From: Rhyacophila brunnea
Taxonomy: Eukaryota; Arthropoda; Insecta; Trichoptera; Rhyacophilidae
Direction of reading: 5' to 3'
Assembly: GCA_022495005.1 (NCBI GenBank)
Contig: JAGYXB010000456.1
Span: 186,001 to 250,000 of the forward strand
DNA length: 64,000 nucleotides
Shown here: piece by piece, positions 44,738-56,132 of the stretch
Layout of the letters: each line of letters opens with the position of its first letter
How positions within the stretch are numbered: the stretch's first letter is position 1
Made by a program: the position numbers and the translations under genes
Notes under the pieces: model-generated
Databases searched by the model: none
What the model saw: only the letters and a program-made list of their open reading frames with translations
What the model was told of the DNA's origin: nothing

Positions 44738-45080
44738 AGTACGAGAAACTACTAACCTCAACACGAGATATGTCCAAAGGCTAAGAGTCGCATAGCGAGG
44801 CATGGAGAGGTATATGTTGGGCATCACGCGAAAGGACCGCAAGAGAAACGAATGGGTTAGGAAGCAGGTAGGAGTAAGCGATGTAATAGACGTTGCCAAA
44901 CACCTGAAATGGAGATGAGCGGGGCACACTGCTCGCCGACAGGACGGCCGCTGGACAAATGCCGTCATCCAGTGGTACACAAGGGGCACAAAATGGCCAC
45001 AGGGTCGCCCTAAAAGCCGCTGGATTGACAAACTGGTAAAGTTCGGCGGAAATACGTGGCTAATAAAAAAGTTAGAGTGA
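44738..45080 (+). pseudogene. RTE-like LINE reverse transcriptase C-terminus, fragment
   Basis: The plus strand reads QRLRVA, stop, RGMERYMLGITRKDRKRNEW, VRKQVGVSDVID, then KHLKWR, stop, AGHTARRQDGRWTNAVIQWY and PQGRPKSRWIDKLVKFGG. The MERYMLGI.R.DR.RNEW and DGRWTNAV.QW blocks match the copy at 28809-29112. The end after GGNTW is replaced by unrelated DNA. The 178-codon minus-strand frame at 44678-45214 is the antisense shadow of this relic. Confidence 0.82.
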
Positions 45081-45783
45081 AGAGTGATCATTTTCAGTGT
45101 TACCTTTGGTGAGTATACACAGCGCCTGAAGATGCTGAAAGACGAAACCAGGGTCGCAAAAAACGACTCAAATGGAACAGTACAACACTTAAATCCATTA
45201 GAATTTAAATTCAAATTCCATCAAGTACCTTCGATCGATAGTATCAATATTATTAATATTTGAATTTTCTAACGACTGTTTCGAACTCCGTGACTCTCGG
45301 CTTTAACGGTGGACGTCACTACCATTACCACAACGGGCGGAAAAATATATTAATTTTATAACTTAGTTAGATATTATTCTTAATAGTTTTTATTTGGTTT
45401 CTGTCCTTCCCCCCTCATCATAATATGCTTATTTATTTATAAAGTATTACAATTAGATGCATTAAGATCCACATGTCTTGAATGCATGTTGCATACAGAA
45501 CATCCAAAAACGTGAGAAGGTTCACAATAAAGGCGCTTTGACAACTGAACATGCACTTAGCTTATCAATTATCTTATCACAGACACCAATGCTGTGTACG
45601 CGGCGACACTTTATGTTTATTATGCCTTCTCTGAGTGGACTATAAAGATAAACAAAGTATACAAGACTCTTGTAAACCAATATAAATCTTAATAATATGT
45701 CTGCACTTTTGAATTATGGATAGGCCCAATATCTTGGAATTGTGTATATTTGAGTCTAATGTATCTATTAAACTAATAACAGC

Positions 45784-46941
45784 TAGGGTTCAAAACCCCG
45801 GGATCCTGGAATTCCGTTCGATTAATTATCGGGATTAAAAACTTGTCGATTGCGGTATTTTCAAATTGTTTTTGATTAGATTGTCATCCGTAAAACAGTA
45901 AGTATAACAAAAATAGCTAGTTTACCTATCGTTTATGATTTATTCCATAGCTATGGGGAATTACATAAACTTCTTATTATTTCATTATAAGGAGAATCTT
46001 ATTAAATAGCTTAATTTTGTTATATTATTTAAAATACCACATACTTATTACATTATAAAAGGGGGTAATTCTTAGATCGCTCGCACATGGAGTCGATTTT
46101 GTTGCCAGTTGTTAGGTCACCCAACACACTTAGATAACTTAATGTACTCGTACTATCGTAGGTGCGTAGTGCCAGTGCGAGATTTTTGGTAGAAAAAAAC
46201 ATGACGTGCTTGTAGCGTGTAACAAATTTCACTCGACATTATTATGACGCAGGTAGTCGTGACGTCATCGTCCCGGCATAGTCTCGCCTGTGTGCTGCAA
46301 CTACATTTCTAACGGTTTTCATGTAAGACCACAATATTTTCAGTTGAGACGATTTTCTACGTGTTACTAGCATTTTATAAGTACTACATGAAAATAACAT
46401 TAAAATAAATTGTCATTATTTATATCTACAAACCTAATGGACATGATTTTCCTGCCATTTTACTGACTAATTATTTAAAATGTACACTCCTAGACAGTCC
46501 TAGATACCGGACCGTTTCTCTATATATAGCCGCTTTTATTTTTTTAACAATATTGTTTTAAATTGCATGATAGCAATGAGTTAATTTTTAATATATTTAT
46601 AGTAGTAGTCCTATATAACTGTATTAGAAACATGTCGTCCTCAATTATTCCTCTGAATTATATGATTGAATTGCATTTAATTGAAATTAAGTACCATGTT
46701 TAATCCATTGTTAATTTTTTCATTATTTCGACTCACTATTGGTACGATATGGTGATAGTACTATGGCAATAAAATATATTGTTAATATTAGGAATTATTT
46801 TTGTATCTAAATCTAAGTATAGATTTTTTTTTTATAAATTTCATTCAAATAGAAAATGAGACGAATCTTCATAATGTTTTATAAAATAACGGAATCACGA
46901 TCAAAAATACTTTTCCCGAAATCCCGGTATTGAAGCCCCTA
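45784..46941. mobile_element. Possible hAT-type element (TAGGGGYTTCAAWACC ends)
   Basis: The left end TAGGGTTCAAAACCCCGGGA and the inverse of the right end, TAGGGGCTTCAATACCGGGA, agree over about 22 bp with gaps. The flanking 8-mers ATAACAGC and TTCATGAT do not match, so the assignment rests on the termini alone. The 1158-bp interior is non-coding. Confidence 0.5.
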
Positions 46942-46949
46942 TTCATGAT

Positions 46950-47440
46950 ATGACAATAATGATAGAAAAATGGATTGCCTGTATAGTTTCAATAGGTACT
47001 AATATCCCCTAACTATATCAACAATATAGTATTGGAATAGTTGATTATGTTATCACGTAGGTATAAGGTAAATAAACACACACTAAGTAAACGTAAACAT
47101 TCCCAGCTGATACATGCAAGTAGAAACACGTTTATTATTGAAGATCATACATGGATGCTCTTTATCAGCAGGGCACGTTGTAAAATGATAGATATTCAGA
47201 TAATCTAGAAAGGAATTCCAGTAATCAAAAATGCGCGGAGATTATATATGGCTGAAGAAAATGTCAATGTGTCATACTGGATGCAGCGGATAGAAGCAAC
47301 TGTAGGACAATTAAAATATAAATTGTGGCCCAGTTTCTAACTTTGTATTGGAAGCAGTTATCATAAATACGTGTGTACTATTGATTTCTCTTCGACAGAA
47401 GATGCTATATTTTGATCAAATACTTATAATATGCCATATT
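46950..47440. other. Intergenic, no gene seen
   Basis: Nothing supportable. Confidence 0.5.
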
Positions 47441-47444
47441 CATC

Positions 47445-47830
47445 ATCATCATGAATCTATCCACTGCCGGATGAAGGCCTCTCCAAGCTGATTCCACTTT
47501 TCACGGTCCTTTGCGTTGCTTTGTCACATACATACTTCCGAAATTTATAATTTCATCGATCCACTGGATGACTAAATTTGTCCAACGATTGTCCCTTCTT
47601 TGAGCTATGTATCGAGCCCAAAACTCTTGTCGTTTTCCTTATCCAGTAAATCCTCTTTTTGTCCGTTCGCAATATGCCCAGCATGCACCTCTCCATACCA
47701 CGTTGTGGTACGCTAAGTTTCTGTATGTCTCTTTTACTTAGGGTCCATGTTTAAAGCACACACTGCTTGAATACTTTGCGCTTTAGGCACAGTGGGAGGT
47801 CACTTTTGAAGATATTATTCAGGCGGCCAT
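47445..47830 (-). pseudogene. RTE-like LINE 3' fragment with CAT(GAT) tail
   Basis: Starting at CATCATCATCATGAATC, the complement of a GAT tail, the minus strand encodes a degraded WIDS end preceded by remnants such as EAFIRQW and WID. Words like GATGAAGGCCTCTCCAAGC and GCATGCACCTCTCCATACC are inverse counterparts of sequences in the copies at 28115-28255 and 44738-45080. Frames are broken throughout. Confidence 0.72.
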
Positions 47831-47834
47831 ATAT

Positions 47835-48470
47835 ACCTACATATTATAATATAATAGTATATTAACAACATTGCATATATTTGCATTCAACAAACTGAAA
47901 ACTAATAAATATATTATTTGAACTGGGGTGTCATATCATAGTAATTATTGCGGCCAAGCATGTCCCAAGTATAATTGTTATTACTTATAACACAAAAATA
48001 AATTATTATAAAACGGATCTACGTCGATAACAAAATTATATTGATTATATTATCTTATAAAAAATATACATTATACATTGATTCCAGATCTTTATGTGGA
48101 GCATGTGGCAACCACGGTGAGCCCCCCATATCAGTTTAGTAAACATAATAATTATAACCGGTTGAAAATTAAAACGTAAATATTGAATATTTTATACTAT
48201 AATGCGTATTTGATTATAAATTTAGTATGTGAAGGCCGCCGCGAATGTCAAAAATGGAGAGGTGTCAATCACTCAATTGATAATTACGATGTTTTGAATT
48301 CATTTGAATATAAAATGAATAACGTATGTATGGAAACATATCGGGTTATTCCATAACCGCAAATATATTAGTATAGTAAGTTAACAACTTCTTATAGTAT
48401 AACCGAGCAACTCAACCGGTTCCCATCCGAATATTGCATTTAAACATGTGCTGGTTAATTTTCAAAATTC
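47835..48470. other. Intergenic, no gene seen
   Basis: AT-rich, no support for a gene. Confidence 0.5.
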
Positions 48471-48478
48471 AATTCAAA

Positions 48479-48817
48479 TGTATGCTATTATGGGCCATCC
48501 GACAAAATAGTGCTCACTTGTTCAGTCACATTTATTTGTTTTCGTTGAAATTAAGAATACATATTACATATTATTATGGTATTGGTTAGTTTTTTTTTAA
48601 TTCATTATGTCCTTCCTAAACCAAACCATACTCGATAAAAATATTATTATAAGTATCTATAAAATATTTAAAATTATGTATGATTTAATTGAAACTAACA
48701 AACAGTATCTACACATTGTAGTATTAGGTCAGTGAAAACAAATACGTTTGACTGACAAAGTTTAGTATTCATTATTGATGTCGGATCTTAACAGCTTACC
48801 TCCACCCTTCGTCACCG
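48479..48817. repeat. hAT-type MITE (CAGTGGCG family), left-truncated copy
   Basis: It begins within the family at GTATGCTATTATGGGCCATC and CGACAAAATAGTGC. It contains TAAACCAAACCATACTCGAT and TTTGACTGACAAAGTTTAG, and ends CACCCTTCGTCACCG. It lacks the left half. The break corresponds to the place where the 19839-21000 copy was invaded. Confidence 0.8.
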
Positions 48818-48824
48818 AATTGTA

Positions 48825-50455
48825 GGATCTATAGTCAATAAACCAAAAATGAAAATTTACGTAACAAGTTGATACTTAACAAAACAACAAAGGATTTTCA
48901 CGCTCGAAGAGGAATATAATAAAGGAATAAATACAGAAATACATCACAACCAGGGAACTCTGTGATCACAACAATATAAGCTGGTTAAAATTTCTGCAAT
49001 GACACATTTCTAATTTATAAAATTTATAATAAAAATATTTACCACAAAATTTCATTTGGGACTCGTTAGCTTATCAGAATAGTTTTAAATATCCTTCCTG
49101 GGTAACTCTCAGAATTTAAAAAATAGGTACATTAGTGGAGCAGACGGAAAACAGAGTTCGGGATGACCACAATTTTGATGGCGAGATGGTAGGTGTGCAG
49201 AATTGAACAGTGACGGTAAATTAGTGGTGAAAAAGTACGGATAAGTCGATTAATGCAAGATTAATCCAGGACTTAAGTGTCCTAAAAGAAGGAAAATAAA
49301 TGTATACATAACTACAATCTTTCCCGTAAAGCTGTCAATTCCATGTGAAATGTATTATATTAAGTAGGAAAGTGTTTAAAATTAATATATAAGTAAAAGT
49401 AGTATATGTAGACGAAAACAATACTATTTATTCTTAATTACGTACCATATTATGTGGTTTGCCGCACATTTTTTTTTAAATTTATACCAGCTGTTAATAT
49501 TATATAATCACGGAGCTACTAACATGAAAAAAAACAATGCGGAAGCTGTGGTTTCCTAATCTAAAATGCAATGATAATCAATGGTCAAATATTCACCTGG
49601 TATCATTTAGTAGGTGTTGTCCAGTATGCAAAATGGCAATGAATATTAATTTAATTCTTCACTTTTTTTAACTGTGATTACTTGTTATAGTAGTCATAAC
49701 ATATAAACTTTACTACAGGAATTTATAATATTATTATTTTGATACAATTTGAAACATGTGGGTAGCACCTATCTTAGATAGTTGGCGTGTTTTACGTATG
49801 TAAGTAAAGTAATGTATTTTATTAATTAAAAGCATAATAATACTATGTAGTTAGAATGGAGAATTTGGTTACATAGACTCAATAGAGAATTAACGTAATA
49901 TATAAAATAAAAAGAAAATAACCTCGACCACTCTTCCCTGGTAGACCGTAAGAGAAACTGATATGCAAGTAAATTTCAAGTCAAAATAGTCAGTTTTTAG
50001 TAGGGACTTCGTGAATGAAAAATATAATAGATTGAATTGGCAAACTATACCAGACGTTTTATTAAAAAAAATACATCGCATTCTATTTTCCATAAAATGA
50101 TGATGTCACATTAATGCATAATTAATGCAACGCTGCACTATTTTTATTAAATGTATGTCAACGTGCATTGATAATAGTACTTTAAATAGCATGAATCGTG
50201 TATAATAATACATTATTTGACACTAATGCGATGCTCCAAATATCGGTTATACGTTTAAATTCAACATTATTATCAAAATAACTAATCAGTTATACTGATT
50301 GATCATAATATCATTAGGTAAATCTCTTTTTCACAACTAAACTAAAATTAAGCACACCCAGATATTGAAAACATTTGATAGAGAGTTTGTAACAACGTAG
50401 CCCGATTTAAAATATGGTATAGAAACAATCTATGTCTAGTTTATATTATATTATC
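48825..50455. other. Intergenic, no gene seen
   Basis: AT-rich DNA, no supported gene or named repeat. Confidence 0.5.
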
Positions 50456-50459
50456 ATTT

Positions 50460-51010
50460 TTCCTAGAGCCTCGTGAGTACCATTTTTTCAATAGTCGATG
50501 CAAGGCAGAGTTCTTTCGTGAATACCAATGCAAAGAATTTTGGCATTACGTTTGATAGTAAACTGTCGTTTACTGATCATATGACTATCATTTGTAAAAA
50601 AAGAGCTACAAATGTTGGGGTTTGTTTTACGTATTTCCCTGGTCTTTTCGGATGTTACAATACTGAGTTAGTAACGGCTTGAGAGTGGGTCGATTGTTTG
50701 GGCCCGATATCGGATAAAATACGTTGTTATGATGGAGCGAGTTCAAAAGAAATTTTTGAGATTCTTGAAGGCTGAACGGATACTATCCGTAGCTTTATCT
50801 CTTATGTATGCTTACATACTGTAGTTTAATTGCTAGAAGATATCTATATTTGACCACGTATTTTTTTCGACTTATACGCGGTGTAAATTATAAGTAGACC
50901 ATTCTTGGTAGTATTGACATGTGTGTTCCTGATAACTCTCTTAGAAATCGGAAACATTCGTTGTTTGTTCTCCCAACTTATGAACAGTTGTTTTAGTAAT
51001 ATAAATACCT
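50460..51010 (+). pseudogene. Jockey-like LINE reverse transcriptase relic
   Basis: Frames over this stretch give KNFGITFDSKLSFTDHMTII, then GCYNTELVTA, MERVQKKFLRFLKAE and finally SIDMCVPDNSLRNRKHSLF followed by VLPTYEQLF. NLGV.FD..L.F..H, ..VQ..FLRFL and VPDNSLRNR are ordered C-terminal landmarks of Jockey-type reverse transcriptases. The last block matches the fragments at 7621-7850 and 21405-21600. Stops and frameshifts break it. It retains more N-terminal sequence than the other two copies. Confidence 0.75.
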
Positions 51011-51506
51011 CGATTTAATTAGTTTCAATAAGTCCCCCCAGTTTACCTTGACGAAAATTGAATATCTCGTCGCGCGTATAGGTATATTACATTTAAATGA
51101 CATACATAATATGCAGGCCGATAGATCAGAAGCTAGAGCACTCACCCGGATGGTAAAAATATCTGAAGTTTGAGTCCCACTTAACCTAACCTTTTTTAAG
51201 ATTATTTCCAAAATCTATGTTTTTGAGATATTTCAATACGATCTATTTTCTATGACAGATATATTCAGATGTGAAAACGAATTAGTTACCTACAATATTC
51301 TAAGAATAACTTATATTAAAAACTCGATAAATTACCTTTACAAAGTAGTATGGGCTTGCAAGATTTTTCAGTTGGCTGAACTGGAGTGATTAACTGATGT
51401 ACATACCTGAAAGAAGAAAAAAATAAGTTAGTTTGTACGTTTTTAAAGAAGTGAGATTTGAACTCTCTTCACATGGGAAAGTATTACTATAATATGTATT
51501 GTAATG

Positions 51507-51905
51507 GTTTGTAGAGTCTTTTTTGACGAGGAATGAGCTTAAGTTAATACTGAGGCTAAGAACAGGGCACACCATGGGCAAAAGATTTGATGTCCTCATG
51601 GGAAGAAGCGAATCGCAGCTCTGCGATGAATGTCATGTTTTAGAGGACATTGTACATATAGCACTGCAATGCCCCAAATATGAAATTCACAGAGTACAGC
51701 TGCGAATTGCAGATATCTATGAGAATGTCGACGAATTGAAGGGTGTCCTGGCGGTGGGTAAGACGGAAGAGCTAGGCAAAATTGTAAAGTTATTTAACAG
51801 AATAAGAGTGAGGACCTGATCGACGGATCCCCTTCTAGAAGAGAAGAGGCGATATGACAGCGAGTCGCAGTCAAAGCCTCGGTAAAATCACAAAAAAAAA
51901 AAAAA
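51507..51905 (+). mobile_element. 5'-truncated LINE or LINE-derived short element, 15-bp duplication
   Basis: A 399-bp retro-insertion that begins GTTTGTAGAGTC and ends in a poly-A run (51892-51905). It is bounded by identical 15-bp repeats ATATGTATTGTAATG (51492-51506 and 51906-51920). This is the classic target-primed signature. The second copy at 56684-57061 begins at the same base within one or two nucleotides, so the 5' end may be fixed rather than a random truncation. Confidence 0.9.
51508..51819 (+). pseudogene. LINE ORF2 C-terminal tail with CCHC-like knuckle
   Basis: The frame is open from the first bases of the insert to the stop at 51817-51819. It reads LKLILRLRTGHTMGKRFDVL, then LCDECHVLEDIVHIALQCPK. 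LRTGHT...C..C....ED..H....CP.Y is the conserved segment after the RNase H domain in I/R1-type LINEs. The spacing C-x2-C-x8-H-x4-C is intact. There is no ATG of its own and no reverse transcriptase, so it cannot be an autonomous gene. Intactness over about 100 codons suggests a young copy. Confidence 0.82.
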
Positions 51906-52019
51906 ATATGTATTGTAATGCTGGGCACTTTGCAAGCTGGATGAAGAAAAGATGAATATTCTTGGCATCTGGAGTTTGAGATATCTATGGGATAGGATAT
52001 AGGATAAGAAAATGTATGG

Positions 52020-52430
52020 ATCACAAAAACTGAAATTCGACGAATGTGTGCTACCGATACTCATGTTTGCGTGTGATACATGGACTCTTAATATAAGAGA
52101 AATCGAAAAAATACGAGTAGCGCAACGCGGTAAATTAACAAAATAAACTAATGGATAAGGGAGCAGACAGCGTGATAGAGGTCGCTAAGGAGATAAAGTG
52201 GCAATTAGCCGGACATGTTGCTCGATGAGTGGACAACTGCTGGTCAAATGCCGTCATATAGTGGTACCCAAGGGGCACTAAACGTCCACAGGGACGCCCT
52301 AAAACCCGCTGGATAGACGAACTCATAAAGTTCGGTGGATGTACGTAGCAGCAAAGAAGTAAGGACCGGGGAGAGTGGAGGTAGCTTGGACAGGCCTTCA
52401 TCCAACATTGGATGAACCCCAGCTGATGAT
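52020..52430 (+). pseudogene. RTE-like LINE C-terminal relic
   Basis: Frames give QKLKFDECVLPILMFACDTW, TLNIREIEKIRVAQR, then VIEVAKEIKWQLAGHVAR, then WSNAVI-like, WYPRGTKRPQGRPKTRWID-like and ELIKFGG blocks, and a broken AFIQHWMNPS. The order matches other RTE-like copies in the window. Several frameshifts occur. The minus-strand frames at 52135-52486 are its shadows. Confidence 0.78.
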
Positions 52431-52439
52431 TTAGCTTCT

Positions 52440-53395
52440 TTTATATCAGCTTTGAAGTATTTCTCTTTACTTCTTCGTGGGTTCATTTACAATCCATACA
52501 CTGGCAAATATTAATTTTCATGTCCCACCAATATCACTCGTAACTCTACGGTCTTCAAGATACCTCGTCGCAGGACAGATGTTATATTTCATGATGCTGT
52601 GTATCGTGCGATTAACTTATTTGATGGCACCATAAAGGTTGATTTATTTTTTATTAACTATATAATGTTTGTGGACGTTTTAAATAGGTTAAATTTATAA
52701 TTGTATATTATCATGTTTCTTTAATATTTACATAAACACATGCTGTCTTTTCTACTTTTTTGTTATATTAGTTGTTATTTCTAATTAAGATATTTTTATT
52801 ATTTCATATTTATTATGTATTATGGCGCTTTGGCCAATCGCTGTAATGCCGTAATACTTTTTTTCTAAATAAATAAAAAATGATGATGATAAAACTAAAA
52901 TACACACAATTTCTGTACTTCATCAAATTTAATAATCATCAATGTTAAATACGATGAACAAAAAGAGTATTTAATATTTTCTTTCTGGTAACTAGTTTTG
53001 AATTTTGAAGTCGGAGGCCCCGAAATTATTCGTTATCCCGAGTATCGGTTATTATTGTTTCTGAATGGCCATGTAGCCAAGTAAACTAACAATATGTTAT
53101 GTTTTCCGAATGCATTCCGTCGTTGACAGCGGTAATCTAAAACCGCTGTCAATGCGCAGCTGTCAGTAGTAATTACAGTAATTTGACAGATAGATCAGTG
53201 ACACAAAGAAAATTTCATAACATCACAACATGCAAGTATTCATTCAACAGCAATTTGCAGCAGCTAATTTATACTCCAGTTGAATGATAACTGTTTGAAC
53301 GTCCGCACGGCATTGCTGCAATTACTATCTTATCGTCTAGGAACTGACGAACTCATTTCAAAATACTATCGCGAGCTAGTAATATTTACTAGCAT
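52440..53395. other. Intergenic, no gene seen
   Basis: AT-rich DNA. Nothing supportable. Confidence 0.5.
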
Positions 53396-53403
53396 TGATT
53401 GAC

Positions 53404-53931
53404 CAGGGCGTCGAACCGTTATTTTTTTTCGTTTCGGTTTTCCTTCCGGTTCAAGAAAAAAATATTTATTGGTTCGGTTCCGGTTTTTGGTTTTTGGTTC
53501 AGCTTCGAGTGATTAATTTTTAAATGTTTTTATTTGTATTAAAAAAATATTTTCTTCAAGAATAAAACGTAAAACGTGTTGACAACTGATATGAGGAGCA
53601 GAGTTGCCAACTGAGGTATAATTATAATACAATACAATAATTTTGAATCTGGGAAAAATGTAAAATACTATAATTTTAAAGGACTCGAGAAGAAAAATAT
53701 GTTCCTGTACTATAGTTTTTTCAGAAATACTATAATTTTTATCCATTTGTACTGTAATTAATATATAAAAAGATTGCAACACCGATGGGGCGTGAAATCA
53801 TGTTAACGCGCGTGTTTGAACATGTACCGAACCGAAAAAACAGATATATTTTTTCGGTTCGGTTCCGGTTTTCGTTCCAACAAAAATAACGGTTTTTCTC
53901 GTTTTCGGTTCAGTTCCGTTTCGAAGCCCTG
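53404..53931. mobile_element. hAT-type MITE with repeated GGTTCGGTT words
   Basis: A 528-bp element beginning CAGGGCGTCGAACCGTTATT and ending GTTTCGAAGCCCTG. The inverted ends agree with a few mismatches. Flanking 8-mers TGATTGAC and GTTTTGAC share the last five bases, so the duplication is degraded. Dense GGTTCGGTTCCGG/AACCGAA words occur in both subterminal regions. A 30-bp block at 53800-53829 is identical to part of the palindrome family. Confidence 0.8.
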
Positions 53932-53939
53932 GTTTTGAC

Positions 53940-55245
53940 TACATACGACATAGTTACCTAAACCTTTTTTGTCTCACTAAAGACTTTTCTTTAATTAGAT
54001 GTAATTTGAAAAGTCCACATCATACAAATTTCCGTAAGGTTCGATTCTCGGTGAGGTCACAAATTATATTATTTATGTGATTTCCTCATAGCCCGAGTGT
54101 TTGTAACTGTTTCTCTTGTATTACCAATTACGTTACTGTTTCACTACACTACTATCATTTGGCCTCATCACCTGTTATGGTGTTTAAAAGAATATATATA
54201 TAATATTAAATAACGACGATTAAAAATAATGTTTTTCGCAACATGTAGCACCCCTTAAAACAATAATAAACATAAATAATTATGTGTCAATCTGAGAACA
54301 TATCATATTTAAAAAATGCAATACAGTTTACCAATGTAGAATTATAATCGCATATCTTTGAATTTAATTACTTATATCTTTTTAATTTTTAATCATTGTG
54401 TTATCAATTATTAATATTAAAAATGTTTTCCCTTCCATTTTAATCAGAGAAGCAATGTTTTTTATTCTGAACAAGAATTCGCACAGTTTAGTAGATACGG
54501 TATCTTCGGTATCGATATTCTGATCTAATATTCTGGCACATCTCTAGTCATAGGAACATACTATTTACGATCAGCTGAGTTAGCTGGGCTTCAACACTTC
54601 CCATGTGGTTCAAGAATTACTCAATGTCAGACTGTTACTTCAATTCTCATCCTACAATAGAAGTATTTTGACAGCCATATTTGTCCAGATGAATTGTTAA
54701 TAGTTTGTTTCCAATACATTGCCCAATTAAATTCACTGAAGTTTACCGAACTGTCATTATTATAATATGTAAGTAACTTGAATTGAAATATGTATGAGGA
54801 TTAAATCAGCGATATTAAATCTTTTCCTTTCACGGCGCCTTCAATGAATTTGGTCCTATTATAAAATAACATTAGGTTCTTGTCTATTTAGTGGAAGCCA
54901 TACGCAATTTTTTTTTGAAAATAGCCGATGTACTGGATTATTAAGTTAGTTTAGGTTATCATTCTTGTTACAAAAATTACAAAATACTTACATGTTGATT
55001 TTAATGCAAATCTGATGTAATATTCAGGCTTTATTAATATAAGTTTTAAGCTGCTTGAGGTATCGAAAAGCTAGGTTTATCGCCATACGCCAGATGAAAT
55101 ATTTGCAAGCTAGATATCAATTCAAAAATGCTAGATCTGGCAAGAAAAATACATAGTTGGCAACACTGCCAGCGTCACCACAATGATATTAAAGAATCCA
55201 AAAGGCGAACAAAGGACCTGGTCGACTGCATACAAAATAAAAAAA
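53940..55245. other. Intergenic, no gene seen
   Basis: AT-rich. A box-B-like GGTTCGATTCTCGG at about 54037-54050 and GATACGGTATCTTCGGTAT near 54495 may be repeat relics. Confidence 0.45.
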
Positions 55246-55411
55246 ATATTTACTTTTGTAATTAACTATTTCTTTTATTCAAACGAATGATTCACAAGAT
55301 TTAAGAATATATCATTCAGATTATTGAACATTATATAATTTAGAAAAACACTTTCTGAGAGAGTATATCATAACCAATAGAAAAAAATCTTTTTTGAAAA
55401 AAGTAAGCCAA

Positions 55412-55485
55412 CCGGCCGGGAATCGAACCCTGCATCTACACGGGTAAACGCCCCCAATCGTCGCATTTTATCCATTATGCTACGG
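55412..55485 (-). repeat. tRNA-like pol III module
   Basis: The minus strand reads CCGTAGCATAATGGATAAAA (box A), then TGCAGGGTTCGATTCCCGGC (box B), closely similar to the module at 30052-30126. Not called as a tRNA because the anticodon arm is not formed. Confidence 0.7.
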
Positions 55486-55689
55486 TATGACATACTAATA
55501 GCGACAAATATTAACTATTGGTCATTAAATACCTACTCATCAGCATTCTTCGAAATCAAGCTACTTTGGCAATCGATTTTTGTTTATTAAATCAAAGTAG
55601 GTAATTATTTTTACTATTACTTTAGATTACTAACTGACGTCGTGGAATTTCTCCAATATTTTTTAGAAGTAACTATTTGCACTTGCTAA

Positions 55690-56132
55690 TAATTGAATAC
55701 GTGTATTAATTAAGGGGCTAAGCACCAAAATAATAAAAAATGACATTTTTATCAAAAAATGTTCTACATACCAACGCCAATAACTTCAACTATAGTCTAA
55801 GTGTCTCAAGCAAGTCAAAAAAATACAGCAAAATAATTAAACCTGTCGACGTTGTAAGTCCGTTGGCGTGTTTTATTTATAATGGTGTAAGTAGCACTGC
55901 AGTGGTCAACGGCATTCAATATAAAATAGCTGACGATGGTGTGTTGACACTTGCGAGTTCTTAATACCTAAAATTATAGAAGCTGCCGTGATTGCTTCAC
56001 GCTGTAAAACTACATTTTTCAAAAGGTCTGCTTCATGAAATTTTACTGCAATGACTCGGTATTTTGTAACTACAGTCAATACTACTTTTTGGTACTTAGA
56101 GCCTTATTTAATACACGTATTCAATTTATAAT
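55690..56132. mobile_element. Inverted-repeat insert with a 74-codon frame
   Basis: The left end ATTGAATACGTGTATTAATT continues AAGGGGCTAAGCACCAAAA. The right end is its inverse: TTTTGGTACTTAGAGCCTTA, then TTTAATACACGTATTCAAT. About 40 bp match with a few differences. It lies inside the tRNA-module element. The target duplication is not resolved. Unlike the other MITEs here it has a clean ATG-to-stop frame between the repeats. Confidence 0.7.
55740..55964 (+). CDS. Unrecognised 74-codon open frame in an inverted-repeat insert
   Basis: The frame begins at the ATG at 55740 and ends at the TAA at 55962-55964, fully inside the inverted-repeat insert. The N-terminal half is Ser/Asn/Lys-rich, with no signal peptide. 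The C-terminal half has a regular alternation of hydrophobic and polar residues (VDVVSPLACFIYNG, then VVNGIQYKIADDGVLTLASS), which could form beta strands. I recognise no family. It may be chance in AT-rich DNA, a captured host exon or a fragment of an element-encoded protein. It is called only because its composition is more protein-like than other frames of this length here. Confidence 0.3.
   Translation: MTFLSKNVLHTNANNFNYSLSVSSKSKKYSKIIKPVDVVSPLACFIYNGVSSTAVVNGIQYKIADDGVLTLASS

Noticed and set aside
44678..45214. 178-codon minus-strand frame, second longest in the window
   Set aside because: It is antisense to a LINE reverse transcriptase C-terminus readable on the plus strand (DGRWTNAVIQW and neighbouring blocks). 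The plus-strand relic explains the low stop density.
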